This document shows, in pieces, positions 58,519 to 64,000 of a DNA stretch of 64,000 nucleotides; position 1 is the first letter of the stretch; each line of letters begins with the position of its first letter. Location: assembly GCF_963678635.1 (NCBI RefSeq), contig NC_087067.1:35107966-35171965 (forward strand), read 5' to 3'. The notes beneath the pieces are model-generated. The model was given only the letters and a program-made list of their open reading frames with translations. It did no database searches and was not told where the DNA came from. The stretch is from Symsagittifera roscoffensis. Its lineage: Eukaryota > Xenacoelomorpha > Acoela > Convolutidae. The position numbers and the translations under genes were made by a program.

Positions 58519-58759
58519 TTAACCTACTTCAATGAGCGATTTCATCTTGGGTGTGTTGAGCTCAGAATTTGAAAACGGTTGCATTGCTACTTGTGTGATT
58601 CCAAACTTGACCAGTCTATCGCCCAGAATAGATGCCAGAATGCGGTAGGAGGATAGAGATAAGGGGTTGTGGATGCGATTCCTAATGTGCTCCTGGTCTG
58701 TTTCTATCTCCGTCACAACATGACCACTGTTGTGTACTACTGATAACTTCAAGCTGCCT
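58519..58759 (-). CDS. Last exon, possibly mitochondrial ribosomal protein uL18m
   Basis: A terminal exon starting after the acceptor CTTCTTTAG (58760-58768) and reading 79 codons to a stop at 58519, with AATAAA 35 bp further. The product pattern is VVHNSGHVVTEIET, then YRILASILGDRLVKFGI, then a short tail ending MKSLIEVG. It follows the uL18 layout (a beta strand with a GxVV turn, an A..LG..LA.R....GI helix, and a terminal helix before EGG/EVG). The likeness to animal MRPL18 is partial and judged by eye, so the identity is tentative. Upstream exons are not seen. They would lie to the right, where a SINE and LINE-C occupy the sequence, or beyond the window. Confidence 0.5.
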
Positions 58760-58944
58760 CTAAAGAAGACAAAACATCAGGTAACACAAATAACTTGAAG
58801 AGCTCGAAAAGAACACTACAATAACTACTTCAAATAACTGAGGTTTCGAACACTATGATATGATAACTAAAATTGGCAAAAACTAAGGACTGTTTATTTA
58901 AATTCTGAACTCTTTTGCCCGGTTTATTGAGCTTTAATATGCTT

Positions 58945-59165
58945 CGAAGCGGATCAAATTACGTCTCCGCCTCTCAACCGAAAGGTCGGATGTTCGAGGC
59001 CCACCATGATCCGTGCTCATTGCTTGATGGTGAGGCAATATTAGCCAGTCCAGAACAATAACCAAAAAACTGCAGGTAGTTCTTAAGCAGGGGCACAACA
59101 TTGGTTCAACGTAAAGGATGTATAGCTCGTATATTTGTCTTTTCTCTCGAGGATAAATGGTCTTA
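58945..59165 (+). repeat. tRNA-derived SINE, plus copy
   Basis: A tRNA-like head has a TTACGTCTCCGCCTCTCAAC region and B-box-like GGATGTTCGAGGCCC. The body matches the minus-strand element at 39830-40062 down to a TATAGCTCGTATATTTGTC stretch. Confidence 0.8.
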
Positions 59166-59328
59166 AAGAACAAGTAGCACAGAATGTTCCGACCTGGAGA
59201 CGGGCAGAACCATACTCGTGCCAACACGAGTGCAAGATCCATCAAACTCCTCGATGTCTCCAACATGACACAACGCGTTTTTACACAAGGAGCAACACAA
59301 ACGAGCCTCACAGCTCCTACAGAAATTC

Positions 59329-62300
59329 ATGGCTGGAATCATGGTCGCCCTGCTATTGCTAGTAGCAGGAATAGAAACAAACCCCGGGCCTGCAGCTTCT
59401 ACTGTCTGCACTCAAGAATTCATAAGTATTCAGTACAGTGCGTAGTGCCACTAAGGTGGCTGGGTACACCTCAAATGTACCAAACTCAAAACCATCGAAA
59501 AAGGCGATATCAACGTTGTGTGCTGAGCATGCACATGGTGCCGATCACCTGATATACCCATTGCACAACCAGCCCCCACCAAAGAAACCACAAGTTTCAA
59601 TACCCTCCAGTTCAATGTCAACGGATTAAGAAATTAAAATTGACAGAATCATACATAACAAGAAAGCAACTACATAAAAAAGCAGCGATACAGGAAACAA
59701 CCACAATGCGGCGTTAAAAGGCCCTCCTGGGTATCAAATAGTGGTCATTAACCACCCTAAGGAGTGCTGCAAAGGCGGAGGTCCTGCATTCATTATTGAT
59801 AAAAGCCTTAAATACTGCAAATATTCCCTACTCTCACAAATCACATCAGATAATCACACTGAACGACAAGGAAATCAAATTATATCAACTATCTCATTTC
59901 CTAACCTGATAAACATCCATCTTCCACCAAGCTGCTCCGAAGGCTTTTCAGCCTCCGTAAGACATTTACTAGACCTGAAATCGTTCTTCATTGTTGCTGA
60001 CATCAACGCACAGCTCTAGTACTCTCCTACAAACCCAGAACACAGAGGGGACAAACTTGCAAACGAATTGGTGATTCAGACTTCATAGTCTTAAATGAGA
60101 ATGGTTGAAATTCCGCGAGGAAACAGAAGAATTGTTTCTAAAAGCGCAATTCTCACGCAGTATTCTTAAGGATGAAAAAAGTTAGAGATATCATCAAGAA
60201 AGCCGCATTTTTGAAATATCTTACAGGGATATCTTGAAATAAAAAATCTTACCTGAATTAAGCCCTCACCTCGCTGGAGAGGCAGTAACAGTAATGCATA
60301 ACACACAACTTCCAAAAAATAACACCCAAGTCGCCTCACCATCACAGCCCTCAATCACACAATAAATAAAATTATACAAGGCAATTACCGCTCAAAACAG
60401 ATTAAATTACTAAAAAAAGAACCCCAGAGTACAATCAAGTATGTTATGGTACAAATTTTGATCTTTTTCCGGACAAAATCCACCGAAGACATCAAACATA
60501 CCAATTATTTTTTAATGATGTTCCACGAATTTATGATAATAAAAGTGCTCCATACTTTTCAACAAAGAGTACACCCCTTATCCAGATAAACCTGACCAAG
60601 AAAAGAAAAATTACGCTTAAAATAAAAAAAACTGCCTTTTAAAGCCACCAAGTTCACGACTGAAGAACTATAAACTGCAATTTTAAAAAAGAAAAAAATA
60701 GTTAAGCCCTTGGTCCTGATAAGATTGCACGATTCACCTTCATTCCATTGGAATGGTCGGCATAACATACATCACCAACGTTGATAACAGATCACTAAGC
60801 ATTGCAAAACACCACATAACAGGTCGAAATATCCCGCTCTATTTATCTACCTAAAAAACTGTAAATATCCTAAATATCCAAGTGATATAGGTTCTTTGCA
60901 CTTGTCTCCTGTGACTTAACTAGTAAAAAGACTTTTTTATAAAGGTAAGAAAAATAGTAAAGCCCGTGGTCCTGTAAGATTGCACGATTCACCTTCATTC
61001 CATTGGAATGGTCGGCATAACATACATCACCAACGTTGATAACTCATCACTAAGTATTGCAAAAACACCACCTAACAGGTCGAAATATCCCGGTCTATTT
61101 ATCTACCTAAAAACGGTAAATATCCTAAATATCCATGGAATCTAGGCCCATTGCACTTGTCTCCCGTGGCTAAACTAGTAAAAAGACTACTCTGTCAGAG
61201 AAAAATACTTGCTGCTTCGACTTAACCGCCCTAGATACGGTTAAACACCGAGTTCATCCAATTGACATATTTAGTACCTCGCTCACTAACAACATGGCTC
61301 CTCTCATAATTAGAAGGCTGCTTTTCGTACGTCGAGTGTGAAAATCAGGCGTCGGACAGGCGTAAAGTGAAACAAGGAGTTCCACAAGGTGGTTTTCTCT
61401 CACCGGCTTTCTTTAACCTGTGCTCCTAGTAACATTAAAAAGAACCTTTGCTGAAGATTTTACACTTCTCATATCTGGGCTCAATGCATCAGCGCTATAC
61501 GTCTCCATGAACGCATACATGGAAAAACTAAATATGGTTCATAGATAAACATCTCATCGATCTCTTGATGATAAATCTATGGCCACGTTATATACCACAT
61601 GGTCTGCAGAAGTGAATTTTGAAACTAAGGTTGATATCGGCGGTTATCGCCAAAAAACATAATAAAATGGGTGTGACATTTGAGTAAAGGCTTAATTTCA
61701 GAGCACACACAAAACATCTGTTCACGAGTACAATCAAGGAACAATGTACTGAGAAACCTAGCCGGTACTAACTGCAAGTGCAAAAGAGACCTTATCTATA
61801 TCATACAAGGCCATCAGTCGAAAGTCGTGGTGTTATGAAATAGGCTGCAGCAAAAAAGTCACCCAGCCGCAGAGCAACTAACTCAAAAAACTACAATTGA
61901 AACAAAATGACGAGCTAAGAAGTGTCACCGGTTCTGTAAGAACCACAAATATAGACCACCTGCACATTGAAACAAATGTCCTCCCAGTGCGTGAGCACAA
62001 CAAAATGCTCTCAAAACAGTTTTTACTTAGCAGCCACTTCCCAAGTCGAGCGGATTATGAAACCAGAGCAAGTACTGCACGCTCAAGCCAACTCTACAAA
62101 TATTGCTTCATCAGAACATCGCTCCCCTGCCCCAAACACAGCGCAAACAAACCATACACATTAAAATAAGGGCCTTTAACATGTCCATAAAAACAGTTGA
62201 ATATTACATCGGAAACCACCCTAAAAATGTTCAGCGCAATTCCACCTGAAATAGACTTGAGTTAAAACAGACTCGATCGCGACGACATGGGCAAATTTGC

Positions 62301-62510
62301 TCAGCTCCGATCAGGATACCCTCCCCTGCTGGATAATAACCGGAGTAGGTTCGACCCTAAAATCCCTAATGTCTGGAACCTGTAGTCAAGGCCCTCATGA
62401 TGTCAATCACCTATTTAATGGTCGAGGTAGACCGACAGATTTAGATGTCCTTAGTCTTTGGGCTGACCACCTCAGTGTAGCTGAATTTCTTCAACTCACA
62501 TAGCACAGTT
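59329..62510 (+). mobile_element. LINE-C: decayed relative of LINE-B
   Basis: It opens with ATG (59329), a hydrophobic leader and GIETNPGP, a 2A-like motif (59371-59391), followed by a broken PHD-like region (WVHLKC near 59460). Endonuclease remains follow (QFNVNGL near 59600, a VADINAQL segment at about 59995), then GVPQGGFLSPAFFNL (about 61380) from the reverse transcriptase. The C-terminal block RSVTGSVRTTNIDHLH (61915) and AQLRSGYPPLL...HDVNHLFN...LWADHL (62290-62500) matches the end of LINE-B. Many stops and frameshifts make it a pseudo-element. Part of the RT is duplicated (60703-61195). Confidence 0.88.
60703..61195. repeat. Internal tandem duplication in LINE-C (about 255 bp units)
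   Basis: Units start at about 60703 and 60960 and share AAGATTGCACGATTCACC, CATTGGAATGGTCGGCAT and CTAGTAAAAAGACT, differing by roughly 10%. The duplication postdates loss of function. Confidence 0.85.
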
Positions 62511-62759
62511 GAGCAGCAGAGCAATTTTCCGGAGATGAAGGATTGTCAAAAGAAACAAAAATAGCTGCCTATGAAAGAGACGCAGCCAGAACAACAATAT
62601 TGATTGAAAAGAAACTACAAAACAAGTTCTTTTTTCTTTCAAACTACATCGTTTTTGGTGTATCAGTGAATCTAAATGAAAGCCTAGAATTTCGATAAAA
62701 AATAAATTGAGTTCAAGTCGCAGTTTTTCTAATAAAATACACCATATGTTTACCAACTA

Positions 62760-63352
62760 ACAAGCCTCAATTTATAGAGCAGTAATAACATGAAAAAAAA
62801 ATTGAATTTAATAAAAATAAAATGATTTTTTTTAATTTGAAATTTTTTGTGAAAATCATTCCCCCCACACGCCATATTAAAAACAAAGTGATTAAAATTT
62901 GGAACGATTTCTAACACGGATTAAATCTCGGCTTAAACGTCAATAGCGCGAAATATATCGCGCTTTAATTGCTCGAAATTGGCTATTTTTAAACCCCCAT
63001 CGCTTTACGAAAAACAATCACAGGTGAAATATCTTTCCAAATTTAAGCTCAGGACAACGATAGTTTTTGAATGATATCAAAAAAAATCCCGTCAAAAGTG
63101 GCTAGTTAAAAATTGGAAATTTGTCGGAAGAAAAAAAAAACACCCCGAGCACAAATATTCCGTTAATTTCCGAGCACAAATAATAAAAAACAATAATAGT
63201 CTGTGTTAACATCCTAAGCATTGGCTGTACTTAATAGCTGATCAGAATGAACACATTTTATCGCAACAAAATTTGGGTGGCAACAATATTTGTGACTTAG
63301 GTTGGAAAAAAAAGATAGTTCATATTATAACACAAGCATTGCTTGTGTAAAA
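62760..63352 (-). repeat. SINE-like element R2, minus copy
   Basis: On the minus strand it starts with the palindrome ACACAAGCAATGCTTGTGT (about 63327-63345), then TATAATATGAACTATC and a CCAACCTAAGTCACAAATATT stretch. It ends near a CATGTTATTACTGCTC stretch. It matches 15440-16012 over most of its length, but the 3' hairpin end is missing. Copies here join the 3' flank of LINE-C. Confidence 0.72.
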
Positions 63353-64000
63353 AAAACAGAACTTTTTTATTTGAGTATTCTTAAAATTTTCATTCATAAA
63401 AGGGCGCAAGAAGAGTTTTGATAACTAATTTTACTTGAATAACACTAAGACATAGTTAGTTTTTCAAAGTAAATTATAGGCCTATGAAAAGTTTGCTCGC
63501 TCGCTTTATTCGCTCGAAATTGGACGAAAAATAAAAAAAAAGGTTTTTTCTCGAAACTGGAAATTTTTTTTTTCGAATGTCGTTCGAATCACGACTAAAA
63601 GGGGCTTTTATATGATACATCACTCGACCCATTCCGATGAGTATTTGTGATACCTAATTTTTCGAGGAAAACAAAAAAACTAAAAAACCCAAATACAAAG
63701 TTCCTCCCCATTTTCAATGGTAGGAACAATAAAAGCATCTGTTAATTTTGCAAAACAAAAAATGAAGAAAACGGCAACAAGATTAATGACATTTCTTGTG
63801 GACGAAAATGAATCAAATAAAACATAACAAACCTTGAGGAGTCAACAAACAAACAATTGTAGTAATGTTTGTTCGGATACGTGCAGCCTAATCCTCTTGG
63901 TTTTATTTCGAACCCAAGCAATTCGAGGTTGCGGCGGTTCCGATTCGAGTATACATGATTATGTTTCGGAGTTTGCAGCCCACTATTTTCTGTCCAGCTA
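63353..64000. other. Window end, nothing recognised
   Basis: AT-rich, with no credible gene on either strand and no match to the repeat families described. Confidence 0.5.

Noticed and set aside
8736..59020. Functional tRNA genes at the tRNA-like segments
   Set aside because: Acceptor stems do not pair, anticodon arms are disrupted and several copies share non-tRNA tails, so they are SINE heads.
59741..60019. Independent 92-codon gene
   Set aside because: It falls inside LINE-C and matches the endonuclease region in position and composition.

Overview
The window is animal nuclear DNA. It is AT-rich and heavily invaded by repeats. Protein-coding genes are split by GT-AG introns (one is GC-AG) and have AATAAA signals, and the products (beta integrin, ADAM10, secreted Frizzled-related protein) are metazoan. 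I cannot name the species. An NRF-6-type acyltransferase, tRNA-derived SINEs and LINEs with an N-terminal PHD finger fit an invertebrate bilaterian.

Genes, left to right: a 5'-incomplete beta integrin (13604-18892, +, 5 exons seen); a single-coding-exon NRF-6-like membrane acyltransferase (20281-22512, +); a complete ADAM10/Kuzbanian sheddase (30659-41179, +, 10 exons, 915 aa); a secreted Frizzled-related protein (50198-52276, +, 4 exons, 417 aa) behind a long repeat-free leader; a small unidentified minus-strand exon (55892-56209); and a minus-strand last exon that may belong to mitochondrial ribosomal protein uL18m (58519-58759). The first four are membrane or secreted signalling and adhesion proteins. 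They are separately spaced, and I see no operon.

Mobile DNA fills the rest. (1) A degenerate RTE-like LINE at 3.4-5.2 kb, part of which lies in a 99%-identical tandem duplication (4231-8334). (2) A nearly intact jockey-like LINE at 26.5-30.1 kb with an NPGP (2A-like) leader and PHD finger, broken by only two 1-nt indels. (3) A decayed relative at 59.3-62.5 kb. (4) A FLYWCH/MULE transposase relic at 10.75-11.93 kb (-). (5) Two inverted Helitron-like elements with internal tandem repeats (31.8-32.9 kb and 56.6-58.2 kb). (6) A hAT MITE with 8-bp target duplication (42580-42809). (7) A 430-bp foldback hairpin (46260-46691). (8) Many tRNA-derived SINE-like elements.

The most interesting pattern is a short terminal hairpin (GCGAAG...CTTCGC then CTCTGTG). 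It occurs at the 3' end of the RTE-like LINE and at the ends of at least eleven SINE-like repeats, with paired base changes in the stem. This suggests a LINE/SINE pair sharing a structured 3' recognition end. Second is the beta integrin, whose metal-site residues are systematically altered.
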